Below, in pieces: positions 39,465 through 53,400 of a stretch of 64,000 nucleotides of DNA (position 1 is its first letter; the number at the start of each line of letters is the position of its first letter). Under the pieces are notes generated by a model, which was not told the origin of the DNA, searched no databases, and worked only from the letters and a program-made list of their open reading frames with translations. Made by a program: the position numbers and the translations under genes. The stretch comes from Rotaria macrura (lineage: Eukaryota; Rotifera; Eurotatoria; Philodinida; Philodinidae), in the NCBI GenBank assembly GCA_900239685.1, contig OENT01000051.1, forward strand, positions 62,001 to 126,000. The letters are read 5' to 3'.

Positions 39465-39516
39465 CAGTGATGCATCTTATTCTATTCGCACAGTGATGCA
39501 TCATATTCCATTCGCA
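39465..39516. repeat. 26-bp tandem duplication
   Basis: Positions 39465-39490 and 39491-39516 are two adjacent copies of CAGTGATGCATC..ATTC.ATTCGCA, differing at two of 26 positions. Confidence 0.9.
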
Positions 39517-40703
39517 CACAGAAGCGAGTTGCAGTTAGCTCAAGGTAATTTTTCTCCGGAACTGCTGTCGTCGTCCTCGTTATCGTCACACTGTCGTATT
39601 TCGCAACATCATCATCATTATCATCCTCATCTTCAAAATCATTACATGCATATTATTGAACAAGCAGTCAGGCATAGATCTGCATATAGGAATGCTCAAG
39701 ATCAATCGAAGGAAATACATAAAATAGAGAGCAAGAAAGAAAGAAATATAGCATCTCCATATGCTATGAATCAATTGTGCAGTTGCTGAAAGTGCAAAGA
39801 AAAAGAAAGCAAATCAGCTGGATTTATATTATTCTTTGTCAGTAGGACAAAAAAACGAGGAGAAAGCTAAAAGACGATAGAGAATGGTAGTAATCTAGAT
39901 CTGTTTTTATATATACAAATATATATATGTTTGCGTGTGTGTGTGTGTGTACTGTCAAAGTGCAGTACATCTAAGGTTCTTTTGGATCTTATCTTTGTTC
40001 TATTAGATTTACAATTGTTAATGTAAGTTTTTATTTTCAAAGACAAGAACAAAAAAAGAAGCAAGAAATAAGATACTTGATTTAGCATATCTAAAATGGC
40101 AAGATGGTAGTTTCTTTTTTTTCTTTTTCTGTTGTTTTTCGTCTGTGACGGAAAGACGAATAAATAGCAAACTTTCTTCAATGGCTAACAAAGAAAACGG
40201 CACTATATTGAGTTGTTCGATTTTATAGAAAAAAAACAGAGCATCGGAAAAGTATAGATTCAAGTGACATAAATATTTTCATTCCTTCCGTTGCTATCAG
40301 TGAAAGCAAGTTGTTCTATTACAAAGTTTTAAGATGAAAGATGATGAGAAGAGAGAGAGAGAAAGGCAAGTGTTGTTTTTCCTATCATCGCTTCATCACA
40401 AAGTGTGATCAATTGGATGAGCGTAGATGATTTTTTTTGACATGAACGATCTGTGTAGTAAGCATGCGTGTATATGTCTGTCCCATATAATCAAGGATGA
40501 ACAAATATGATTAGTAACAAATGAATTGAGTTAAAAAAGAAGAAAATCGATCGACACAGAAATATCAACGGCGAACATTAGTCGTCGTAAGTTTGTTGTT
40601 GCAGTTTATCAGCATGCAATAACTTGAGAGGTGGAGCAGCACGATTCTTATAAATGTGTATATGTATGCCGATCATTTCCCTAAAGAATTGACAAAGTGA
40701 GAA

Positions 40704-40830
40704 GATGATGATGATGATGATGTGCACATCAACTTTTTCCCAGCCGCCTGCTATTATGTATATATTTTCACGGGAAAATAACTAGCGGCGGATATCACCA
40801 TCATCATCGTCATCGTCATCATCATCATCG
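40704..40830. repeat. GAT repeat facing an ATC repeat (hairpin-capable)
   Basis: A (GAT)n block near 40704-40722 is followed about 80 bp later by ATC/GTC units at 40799-40830 on the same strand, so the two blocks are complementary. Between them are CAGCCGCC and GGCGGAT, also roughly complementary. Confidence 0.6.
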
Positions 40831-41594
40831 TTCTCATCCCCATCACAAACAGTACCCACACATTAGTTATGCAAAGAAGACCCTATCCGATCACATGCGT
40901 CACATGCCACTATACATGTAAACATGTAGAATTTCACATCCAGTCAATGGAAAAGAAAATCTATTCACCCTAAAGGTAAATTTATCCAACTAGGATTAGA
41001 CATATATTTACATGTGTCGAAGCATCTGGAACGAGATAGAAAAAAATGAATATAGGGAATTTGTTAGAATATTATTTGACATTGAGCTTGACCTTGTTTA
41101 GTAGGTCGGCAATGATTATGATTACATTTGTTAGCCAACTTTAATATATATATATATATAGTTAACTTGAACAAAAAAAGAAAGAAAAATAAAAGGTATG
41201 TATGCTCTTATATTCTTTATGAATGAGTAAATATTACGACAAATAATGAGTTGAATCGCAGTTAGACACGAAACGTATGCAAGGGTATTCTTTATTTTCC
41301 CTTGTCGACAATGCTGATTTTATACTGTTAGCAAAGCATCACATACAGAGGAAAAAAAATCTTTTTGTTCCCGTGCTTTTTCTTTTCTTCTTTCATTTAG
41401 ATCAACAAGTAGATTAAGTCTTATTATTCTTCTTTTTTAGATATAAACTCATATTTTTATTTAGTGAATTATCATTAACAATAGAATAATATTCTCAGCT
41501 ATATCTCTTCCATTCATTTCGCTATAATTACTAAATTAAGGATAGCACAAAATCGTTTGGTTGTCTCTCTTGTCAATATATCTTTATACATACA

Positions 41595-41631
<37 letters not shown>

Positions 41632-42084
41632 GTATGTAGGATAATGAGTATGTATCAGATACATCTACTAAACAGGTCAACCTTTTTCTCTGTATGTTTT
41701 CCAAGTCACTGACAAATCAATATTGTATTGATCAGATCGTGATGAAGGGCATATGTAGCATCAAGAAGACGACAAAAAAAGTGAAATGGCATTCTGTTGA
41801 ATAGATACCTTTGATGGTCGTTTCTCTCCCTTTTTTCTTTTCTCTTTTTCTTTGTCTTCGTTGTGTAGAAAACGCAATACTGTTTATCTTATCCAATATA
41901 CGAGCCATTACCCATTATACACACAATTGCCATGTTTGTATTATCAGTGTATGGTTCTTATTTCTAGGCTATGGCAGGCATTCAATGCTGTTGGCAATGG
42001 TCATATAGATGGCTGCTCAAGGTTAGTGAAGAGCATCAAAGTCATTCTATATCTATTATTAATATTAAAAAAAATTAAAAAATA

Positions 42085-45000
42085 ATGACTACAATAAAAA
42101 TGTCTCAAATGTTATCCGTACCATTAAGTCGAGTAAGATCACCGAAATTAAAACGTCAAACACCCATTGAAGATGAAACTGACGGTCAACTACATAATCC
42201 ACCACCGAAATCGATAGCATCCGATTATGAGTCGAATTCATCTCGCTCTCTATCACCATATTGGCGTATTGTGATGGATCCTGAATCGTCATCAAGTTAT
42301 TTAGATGTACCGGAAACAACAAATAATAGCCGTCGTTCATCAAATAACAGTGTTGTACGTTTTACTCCACATGATGCGTCTGATCTATGTTCAATTCTTG
42401 ATATGACTGTAAATATTTACATAATCAGATTTTATTTTGAAAAATGGAATCTTTAATTAAATTTGTTTTTTTCTCTTTCTCTCTCGTTCTCTCTTTTTTC
42501 TTTCATCCATATAGTATGAATCAGAAAATCTCGAAAAAGCAATCATTAGTAATGATAAATATACTGTGCGTCGTATTATTGATATTCATCAAAATAAATT
42601 TAATTTTATCAAAGATCGAACAAATTTCTCACAAGCACAATCAGGCTTTCCTGTACATCCATTACCAACAACACAACCACCAGCACATCAAACAACATCA
42701 TTTGGTTCACCATCAATAACAAGCAATACAGATTTATTAGAAGCTGTTAGTAAACAAGCATTGATTAGTAATGATACTGATGAGCTACCAACAATATCGT
42801 CTCCAGACCATACAACTTCAATGTTTGATGCACCAAGTAGTATATTAACTTACACAACTGGTCCACTTTCGGCTGCATTAATCAATTATCATCATCAAAC
42901 ATGTACAAATAACCATTTAACATCAAGTACACCTTCCAATAATGTGGGATCACCGATAAGTGAACGACTCGAAGCTGAATTCGAATCTATGTTTACAGCA
43001 CCGACGAGTTTGAATAAAGAATTAGTATATCCAACTAGTGATTCACCTAATGATGCGCCACCTATATTTCGAAACGTTTTACATGTGGCTATTATGTATG
43101 GTAAGTAGTATAAAACTAATCGACGATTTCATGTCCCTTAAATGGTATCAAATGAATGAAAGTTGACTATGAAAGAAAAACAACATTTTTCATACTAATA
43201 AACCATTTGAGAATAAGACATATGATAGATAATATTAGTATGGCATACTAATCGTAGCCTATATTAAGAAAGATTTTGTATATTTTCGTTTTAAATTTAG
43301 ATGCTCGCGATGTTATGCGTATTTGTTTAAAATATGGCATCGATCCAAATGGACCTGGTATACATCCGAATACAATAAATACTTCATCGAATTCTCAAAC
43401 GCCGACATCTAATTCATATTCACATTCAAGTACACGTTTATCACCGGATTTGCCACGTGCATCACCTTGTCGCAATGGTACCTTGGATTATAATACGTAT
43501 TATACTAATGAACGTTTATTTACATTACCACCATTGTTTCTTGCTGCACAACGCAATAATCATTATGCCTGTACACTTCTACTTAAATATGGTGCAAATG
43601 TTAATGTACGTGATGAACAATATTGTAGTCCATTACATTTGGCTGCACGTTTACAACATGATGTATGTGATATACTTATATCTCACCATGCTTGTATAAC
43701 AATATCAAATAAATATGGTGATACGCCATTATCATTATGGCCAAACGTTAAACAATTACAAATATCTTTTGTCGAACGTGAATTTAATAAACTATGTCGC
43801 AAACATTCATCTGTATCAAAACGATATCGTTTTTTATCACGGGATAATAATAATGATCCTTATCAAACAATATCATCGATGAATAATTATAATAATACAA
43901 ATAATTCTAATAATGGTTTAGTACCCTCAAATGGTTTAAAAAATTTAAAACGTGTTTTCAGATATAGTGGAAGTGATTCATACGATTCTAAATCATTCAA
44001 AAAAAGTCTTTCGTCACAGAGTTCGATCGGAAAATCAAAACGATTAGCTGGCAGTAGTTTACAAGCACATGGACAAGGCACATCGTTGGGTCGTAGTGTA
44101 TCTCGACAAGTTTCGGAAGAACCTGATGATGGCGATGTGCCATATTTTGGACGTTCATTACATATCAAGCGAAAAGTAGGTTATCAAACGTTGTTTCATT
44201 CAATGAATATGAGTTATACTGAGATTTGCATAAGATATGAATATATGTATTCGATGAACTCTTATTTTTATATATCAAATGATGAATTAAGGTCGATTGT
44301 CTAGAGTATGAATATTCCAAAAAAAAAACGATGCATATTTTTGTCATTTTAAACGTTCCTTCTAACTTTCCCATGTTTGATTTACACAAACCATGTATAT
44401 ATACTAGGTTTTTCTCTTTTTTCTATATTACCTATCTAGAATATGAGCTCTATGGATTTAGTTAGTAATCTAGTATATAGTAGATAGACGAATGTATATG
44501 TCTTGGCTAAAAGAAAAATTCAATTGATTTGACGAAATCCATCGTCTAAAACAAAGACATGCGAGTAATATGATAATCTAATGATTAATTATATGAATTA
44601 TGCTTAGCTAAATTTTCTTGTTCGACCTCTAGACATTGAATGAATGTTTAACGTTGTAAGGTTAATAAAGATTTTTCTACAATCAATCGGAAATTAACTA
44701 TGGTTACTGACTTTACATTTTGATGTAAACCATAACCCGAAGCTATATTGCTTGTCTTTATTAGAAGATCTGTCATTGCTCACTAGTTTTTTTCATTCCA
44801 TGAATATGATTCTAACTAATAGATAGAGTAGAAACTTCTTTCATATTCAACAGAAGATGCTCCATTTGAAAGTTAATGCAAGATAAAAACAAGAATGAAA
44901 GTTCTTTTCATATGACATAAAGATGTTATGAATCTTATGGTGTATATATAGACAAGAGAACTTTTTCAATCGTTCAATAAAGAGAATCAATTTTATTATC

Positions 45001-48000
45001 TCGAAATCATAGCTCGAAAAAATCTGAATGATTACAATATAGTAAGATCCAATCTTTATGTTGTTGTATTAAAAAGAAAACGCATACTTTATACTTTAAT
45101 TAGCACTCGTACGACCTCTGTTTACCAAAGGAAATATAGTTTTTTTTACAGAAACTCTAAAATTAACATTCTCAACGTTAATTGCGAGCATGATGAAAAA
45201 ATATATGCTGGTATTAAAATCGTGCCTAGACCGTTAATAGAAATATGCAAAATATTCTCGTCTTTTATAATTCAAGAAACCGTAGTATAAAGATGATTTT
45301 CTAGATGAATGATACCATTACATCAGAAGCATTTTAAACTCCATTCTTTTCTCTTGTTGTGTCAATTCTAGTTGACATGACATCAATATAGAATGCAAGG
45401 AATTAGTGATAAACAAAATCTTTATATACACTTGGTTTTTTTATTTTTTGCTGAAAGATTTAGTTATTCCATTGATAAAATGATCTTTTCAGTCGTATTT
45501 TAGTAAAACAAAACAAAGCAATATTCGTCTATATAAAATACAGAATATAATCTGTTGGGAATTTCTCTATCTCATTCCAAAGAAATGTTAATAGACACAG
45601 CTATTTTCGATTAAAATATGATAAGATTAAGACTATGTATAATATATATATATATATATGAATAAGATTTATTTGAATAAGAACAAGTAGATTTGTGTCT
45701 TGCTTTTATCGATAAGAACGAAGCTTTCCAAAATTGGCTTTCATTTAATTTTTATCATGGCGTATTGATATTTATTCTTTCATGTAAAGTAAAGCTTATT
45801 ATTCATATTTAACAAAGTGAACACGTAAATATCATAAACCCTAGAATGTATGACTTGCTAACGAACCTAAAGCAAGGTAAATTATTTGCTATTCTGATTT
45901 TCTCTCATAATAATCAAAAGACTGAAATAAAAAAAATATTTTTTTATTTTTATTCCTTCTGTGGACTCAAAATAATTTATTTAATAGACGCAGATGAACG
46001 TGCCAAAAAAAGAATCACGATAGATTACCTTTTGCTGCTTACGCAGGAACATGAAAAATCTAAACGTATAACATTTTATGAAATTAGAATGATTGGATCT
46101 ATTGAAAATTTTGACATATGCCTTCAATATAATTGAAATATTCTTTTTCTTTTCTGTATTTTAATCTTGAGTGATTTATTCGTCTGTTGGTCAAACCAAG
46201 ATTGAATGATGGATTGAGTTATTAATCCTGTTTTTTTTTCTTTCCCTCTGCATTACATGTATTAAGAACTTTTTCTATCTCTCATTCTCTCTTCCTCGCA
46301 TTCTCTATCTCTTGCTCTTTTCTCTTTGCCATTTCTTTTTATTGTTCGTTCTATTGTCATAAATAAATTAATTTTCCTTTTATAGATGGGAAAAAATATT
46401 TCTGAGGACAATCAAAGAAAGATCATATGTAATGAGTTTGATAGTTGAAAGATAAAAATAAGATTAATCCGTTATTGGGAATGTCTCTCTCTTTTTTTCT
46501 CGTGCCTTTCTCTCTCTCTCTCTTTTTTTCATCTGTTGTCTCTACTTAACTATATTTGTATGTGTTTGCGTGTCGTTTTAGACGGGCACCTCATCGTTGG
46601 CTGTCAACATTCTTCATGCCCATAAATCAACGCGTCAGCAACAGCACACTGCTGCTGCCGCAGCCCATGCATCAGCAGAAAGTGAGTAACAGAACGCTAA
46701 TACCATTGATCTCGTTCGTCATTGCTCGCTCTTTGGGGCATGTTTATATTGGTAGAACCAGTTTCCTTTGACTCTTGCCCTAAGGTAGTCTTCTTTTTCT
46801 CTCAATTTGACTGATCCATCGACGAGCACGTTTACGGCTATCTCACTATCGTTGGTGAACGACGTATAAGATGATCAGAATTTTCCACTTCTAAGTTAGT
46901 TAACTATACTAAGTAATTGTAATGATTTGACAGATGCTGCAACCTTTTCGACAAGATGCAGTTTTCTATATGCACGCACACCAGTTGTTTACAATAATTT
47001 GTCAAAAACCATTTTCCATAATCTGCTCAGCATTTGCCACACAGTTTCCGACCACATCTTATTACATTCACAATCTCTTGTTAATTTAACTGCTTATTGA
47101 GACATATATATATATATATTTATTTATTTATTTATATATATATAAATACATACTAATAAAGTTATTTTCTTCGAAATAAGTTTATTGTGGATGTCTACGA
47201 CTGTTAGCAACGATAACAACTTCATGACAAAATAAGTGTAAAAAGCACGAAGAAGAAAATTTATTTCCGATGACAAGTGATACAGACCATCATAATTCGA
47301 ATGTAAATAGTTTTTCTTCTTTTCTTCTGCTTTCTTCATCTTATCAGAAGGAAAACGAAGGAAAAAACCTGGATATAAACATAAAACAGATTATGTAAAT
47401 GTGCGTATGAATGATTTCCGGTACTGACAAGAAATACACATAAACGCACATACACACACATAAATGTGCTAGAGAAATTTTGTTTCTTTTTGCTTATTAG
47501 CAGACAGTGTCACCTTTTCTATATTCTCGTTCTATTTCTTCTTTTGCATCCATTATTATCCAAGGTATGCCTACCTTTTCATAAAGCCGTGTAAAAAACG
47601 AGAAAACTCACGTTCCATTTTGATTGACTCTCACACACGAATGGTTAATTCTGAACGTGTATGTGTGTGTGTATATCTATATATCTGTGAGCGGTGTTTT
47701 TGTTCTATAGTCGCCTATAATCGCGAGGGGTTGTAACTTCCGATGGTGCTTCCATCAGTCTTTAACGGTTTAGTTCATTTTGTGCACGAGGAAATAGAAA
47801 AGAAAAAAAAAAGAGGTTTTCCTTTTTTTAGTTGATCGTAATTCACAGTTATCATGTGGTAAATTTTTCTTATACTTTCTACTGCATACATAGGATTCAT
47901 AGAATTTAGAATATTCTTTCGTTAACGTATACATGTGAGACATAAATTAATATTAGTATAAGTATTTTCTATATCAGTTATATGCATGCGGCTAAACTAT

Positions 48001-50450
48001 TTGAAACAAGAAACTTCTTACGTAAAAATGTCAACGTACGCCATTAAGTAAGTATATTAGTAAAACGATCTGATGCAAAATTATTTTATGAATATTTTAT
48101 ATAGATAATATACGTTAGTGCAAGATCCATCTTTGTTCAAATATTTCTTTTTATTAAATTTAAAAGAAGGTTGTGTTGCGTTAGTTCTAAGTTATGATTG
48201 CTTAATAATCACTATGAACAATTCTATACTATAATTATAAGAGTAGAAATCAATTGGCATTCAATAGGATAATCAAACTAAAGTTTTGTGCTTTCCGTGC
48301 ATTTCTTAGATTATATTTCATCATCATCTATCCATCATGCTGTTTATTTTTATAATAAAATTCTCTTTCTAGTTATAGTTCGATATTTGTTTCGACTATT
48401 TTTAGTCTACCACTCCAAATATTCCTTTATTTCTTTCTGGTTTCTTTGTATATCTTTTGAGAAAAATATTATAAGTTCAAATAGTTCCATAATAATAATT
48501 ATTGTTTCTCTTTTTCAAACAATGAATAATTTCTTATTCATTGACTTACACTATTTTCATTAGTACTGTTGAGTGAGTTCATAGAATAGTCAAGAATCCA
48601 TCATTTACTTTTTGTTCTATTAATCATACTGAAAATGTTGAATTATGTGTAAATCGATTTTTAATCATTTTTTCTCATATATTGTTTTTCTTGTTCAGAA
48701 TGACGTTGATTTGCGTGTTGTTTTTTTGGCAGTGAGAAAAAGAAAAAATTCTTGTAATCTATATTATTGTCTAATGTGTTAGTATTCTTTGTTTCTCTGT
48801 GAATACTGGAAAGGAGTATTTTCATTTTCTTATAACTTAGAATAGAAGCATTAGCTTAACAAAAACAACAACAAAATGAGCAGCTATTTTAACATTTGAC
48901 AGAATATTTCGATGATAAATCCTTATCAAATCTTTGAACTATCATTAAAGTAATAAAAATAAATCTCGCATACTTCTCGTTGACGTATCTTGAGAGACTA
49001 GAAAAGAAAGCGAGCAAGAGAGTTCTTCCTTTTTTTAATGATCATCACGATGCATCATTTTTTCACTACAACTATTTCTACTATATAATGTTGTTGTCAA
49101 CATCAGTCACATCATCTTCTCTTTTCTTTTCTTCTTTATTCTATATTATCTTCAACAACACGATAAATTGAAAAAGAAAAATGGTTCTTTCTTTTTCTTA
49201 GTCTGAATATATTCTACTAGTGGTTTTTCTCATAAAATGAAACATCTCAAAGCATTCATATACACTTTGTCGCCATCATTCGATTGTGTTAGTAAAGATT
49301 TTTGACATCTTTTCTGTTGTTTGAGTTAGTTAGTTATGACGGTTAATATACTATCAACGGGCAAGAGGACGTCGCTAACTTATATGCGCATATACATACA
49401 CCCATATATATACATATAACACGAAGACTTCTTTCAGTTGACAGAGAAACATTTTCGTATCCTACTTTTTCTAATTGTTACTATTATTATTATTATTTTT
49501 GTTATTGTTATTAGTGCAATTGCATTATTCATACTACGTTTAGTTTTGGTTTTGAATATTTTTCATTTGTTTTTCTTCAATTCCTTTAGCCAACGCGCTC
49601 AATGATCGTCTGTTTAAACGATTTTCTGAATTAAGTCGACTTGCGACCAATAGCGAATGTATCGATCAATTAATGGATCTATTGCGTATGCAAAATTCAA
49701 TGGACGAAATACTAACTCTTATAAGTCAAGCAACATCACCACAAGTGCATGCACGTCTTGCAGAACTCCTTCATACTTTACTGAATGTAAGTTGTTATTG
49801 TCTTTGTGAATTATGATTTCATTTTGTTTTCGCCATGGCTTTGAAAAAAAGAAGGAAAAAAAATAATTGACGATGAAAAGCACCGTTCGGTGGATTTGAA
49901 TACGTTCCATATAAATTAATCTTTGCATGCTAAAGATGACATTTTTACTTATTGATTAGATTAGTTGTTACTAGATGTCGAAGAAGACTTATGGGTGCAT
50001 AAGCGTAATATTAAAATTTACGTTATTTGAACTTCCAAAGGACATGTTAGCATACTTGGATTAATTACCATGTAATTTCCTAACGCTTTAACTAGGTTTT
50101 TCTTTTACCACGAAAGATATGAATATACACTTTTATATAAAAGTCTTGATCTTTAGCTTTTATTAAGTGCAAAACACATACGACGCCCTCTACTGGTGTC
50201 TGTTGTATGAGATTGATTGTATCTGTATGAATTTATTAGTATTCCTATCGACTAGAAAATTCTTGTAGTTTTGTGTTTTAATAGTATAAACCATTAATAA
50301 ATATTCCATTTCCAATTGATTGACTAAGGATTTCTTTTTTTATTCTGTGAATAAACAATCCATCGAAAGGAAAGCATCGGAAATTTCACTTTTTTTCTTT
50401 TGAAAGCAATCTCACACACACTCAATATAATTATAAATGCAAACTCAATT

Positions 50451-50482
<32 letters not shown>

Positions 50483-53400
50483 CCTATGTTCTCAATGGCG
50501 TAAATCAGTAAAGTAAGGGAAAAGACGTTCGAACAAGGCTGTGCATCGAAAAAGTACGATTGTTGTTTGCTATTCATCGAGTATCTAACTAGCGCTACAT
50601 AATCGATAATCGTTTCACTCGTGCGTTTGTGCATGTTTCACCCGACGCTTTAGAATTCAATTAGCCTTCAAAGATTGTGCGTAGAAGATGTGTAGTCCTT
50701 CTAGTCGATCGTTCTAGCTGTGCATTTTCTTCATTGAAAAAGGAATGAAACCATAAATTTCTATGTTTTTCATGCTCAATCAACCAATCTTGAATAGAAC
50801 TAACAAGAATAGAATAAAATTTATATCAAAATCGATTTTTCGTGTTTTTTCGGTTCTTATTTAAACCAAAAACAATAATTCGACAAGATATGGAATTATT
50901 TAGATTTGTATTGACTGTTATTGTGTCATCATTAGAACACCATTTATCTATCCATAGAAAGAGAAGCAACAACCTGCCGAGTTATGTTTGTCTTCATACT
51001 ACATGACGCTAGTGATACCGCATTCTAATGTTAAATGAGTGTTGAATGAGAACAAGGCATGCGAAAGAAACACAAAAGGGTCCACAGTTGGCAAATCATC
51101 ATCAGATCATCAGAGAAACAATAATCAACAGCTTTTATATTTTTGTATATATTGATGTTCTCGGCTGGTGCTTGTTTATCTATCATGTAAAAGAACAAAA
51201 GCGAAACACGACGAAGTCTGAGTATGTTTATACAACAGTATGCATAGAGGAATAGAACAAAAGAAAAAGGAATGAGAAGACTGTCGTTACGCTATTGTAA
51301 TGTTAGAAGTAATTGCAACTAATGATGTTCTCTACTGTGTCATATCGCGATAGAGATAGTAGTGCATCATGCGTAGGAAGAAGTCGATCAACACTTTCTC
51401 TTCTTTATATGAACGACTAAACACGATCGATATATGCAGTAGAACAAAAACGAGGAAACAGATTGTCTAAGTGTCGTTCTTGTCTATGGTTTTTTTCTTA
51501 GTTTATGCGATGTCTACTCAACAAATGAACATAGATGAGAGTGGTTATTCTTGTTATTGAATAATTTCCGTTATCATCATTACTATATTCTTTTTTTCCC
51601 ATGACGAACTTATACGTTCTGTTTTCTTCGCTGATTTTCTTCTTCAAAATGAAAATCGATCTAACTAGTAACAATGTTATTATCATGGAAAGCGAACAAA
51701 AGAAACAGAAAGAAAAAATATAAAATTCTCGTCTATGTAATTGAATGGATTCAATTTTCAATTTTTTTCTGTAGAAATCGATAATAAATTTTTTTACTGA
51801 AATATATAAGAAATAATAGAATACGAACAGAAAAATAACTTGACTAATCGTTGTCGTTTGGTCTGAAATTCTTTTTATTCTACATTTATTACATGAGCTA
51901 TGGTCAAGATCGGAAATAAACATTAAAAATGACATCCGACAGCATGGCTATTAGCACTGTTAGGGGAAATGTTAGAAAAAAGAGCAAAATAGGAAATAGC
52001 ATTGATCCATGTCATATCAACAAATGATTACAACAACAGGTAGTGTATCTACAATGAGAAAGAAATTTCCGAGAATGTCAAGCACATGTAGACATCATTA
52101 TCGACTTTCTAGAGTTGTGACTAAACAGTCCCATGAGAAGGACATGCATTCATCATTAAAAATAAACTCAAGTTAAAAAGACAAGGAAATAATTATCGAA
52201 CAATATCAAGTAAAAAAAAAGTCAAATATCACTTCGTTCTATATAGTATAAGGCCATGAATGCATTATATACCGTAATCATAGAGTGTCAAAATCGATGT
52301 TAAACAGACTATGACATGATTTTCTCTTGTTGCTATATCGTAGCGAGAAAGCAGAAACACAGCATCATGTCCGTTCGTAGCACGACAAGCGGAAGAGGAG
52401 CGCGCGTCAACAACTACAGAAGAAGAATAGAGGAGAAACAGAGCGAATAGCAAATAATTTTTTCGAAGAATAGGGAAGAAGAGATTCTAATAGATATACA
52501 GACAATCTATCTATCTATTGTCATTTATAGCGAGCGAACTATCATTCGATTGCATTTATTATTGACATAAAGTTTTCTCTTTTCTCTCCATTTCAATGAT
52601 TCCACAGGTTTGTTTCATATTTCAAATTCATGAATATATTTACAATCGTATCAATCGATGTAAAAAATATATATATGTCTATGTTAAATATTATTTAGAC
52701 GTGTTATCAAGAATTTTTACGTAATCAAGATAAACGTGATCATGTGGAAAAATTCCAAGTACATACAAAAAAACTACTGGATATTTCATTGGAATTACTA
52801 TCAAGTGATATGGCCAATATGCAATATTTAGCATTAATAACAATAAATCGTTTGTATGATGTATATGTATATCATAATTTAATAAATCCAGGTCTTTATA
52901 ACGCATGTTACATACCACCATCAAGAAGGCAATTAACACTAAATTCAATGATCAATACGAATTCATCTGTATCAAATTCAAATTCATCTGATGAAACTAA
53001 ATATGGAAATGATCGCTTACCAAAAACATCAACATTATCAAGTATTTTAAGAAAAATCTCACGTGAAACAGATGAAAAACGAGCAGTAGCAGCAGCAGCA
53101 ACAGGTGGTGGTACGATTAGTAATAATTGTTCAAATTCAAAATCATTATCGAATACAACACAACAAACATCTGGACCGGGACCTGGTGGTGGTGGTGGTA
53201 GTAGTAGTAATTCTACTGGAAATACAGGAATTTTAACACGTGAAGCATCAAAACGATGGATTCCATTATATAGTAATGATAGTATTGCTCCGAATTCTTC
53301 GTCCTCTCCTATTGCTCTACCACCACCTTCGGCAAACATATCATCAATACAAGGGCTAAAAACATCAGCAACTGATTTAACTAATCCACAAATAACATCA

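Larger units (their letters stand above)
34533..42084. other. 7.5-kb intergenic region between divergent kinase and ankyrin/FERM genes
   Basis: No supported gene. It holds the 5' flanks of two divergent genes and many simple repeats: (AT)n at 35439-35461, 41143-41161 and 41601-41625, GT-rich at 39934-39950, GA-rich at 37424-37440, ATC/AGC at 37731-37770 and GAT/ATC blocks at 40704-40830. A + strand frame at 39424-39789 (121 codons, Ser/His-rich) covers a 26-bp tandem duplication and shows no family match; it could be part of an untranslated leader or chance. Untranslated first exons of the ankyrin/FERM gene may lie here. Confidence 0.5.

Noticed and set aside
39424..39789. 121-codon Ser/His-rich + strand frame
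   Set aside because: It crosses a 26-bp tandem duplication and an ATC microsatellite, has no family match, and 26 is not a multiple of three. Kept only as a possible leader region.
51498..51935. 145-codon - strand frame in intron 5 as a nested gene
   Set aside because: Low-complexity Phe/Ile/Lys/Ser composition with no recognisable domain and no flanking splice pattern.
52908..53339. - strand open frame of 143 codons
   Set aside because: Antisense of exon 6 of the ankyrin/FERM gene, whose splice phases and family motifs support the + strand.
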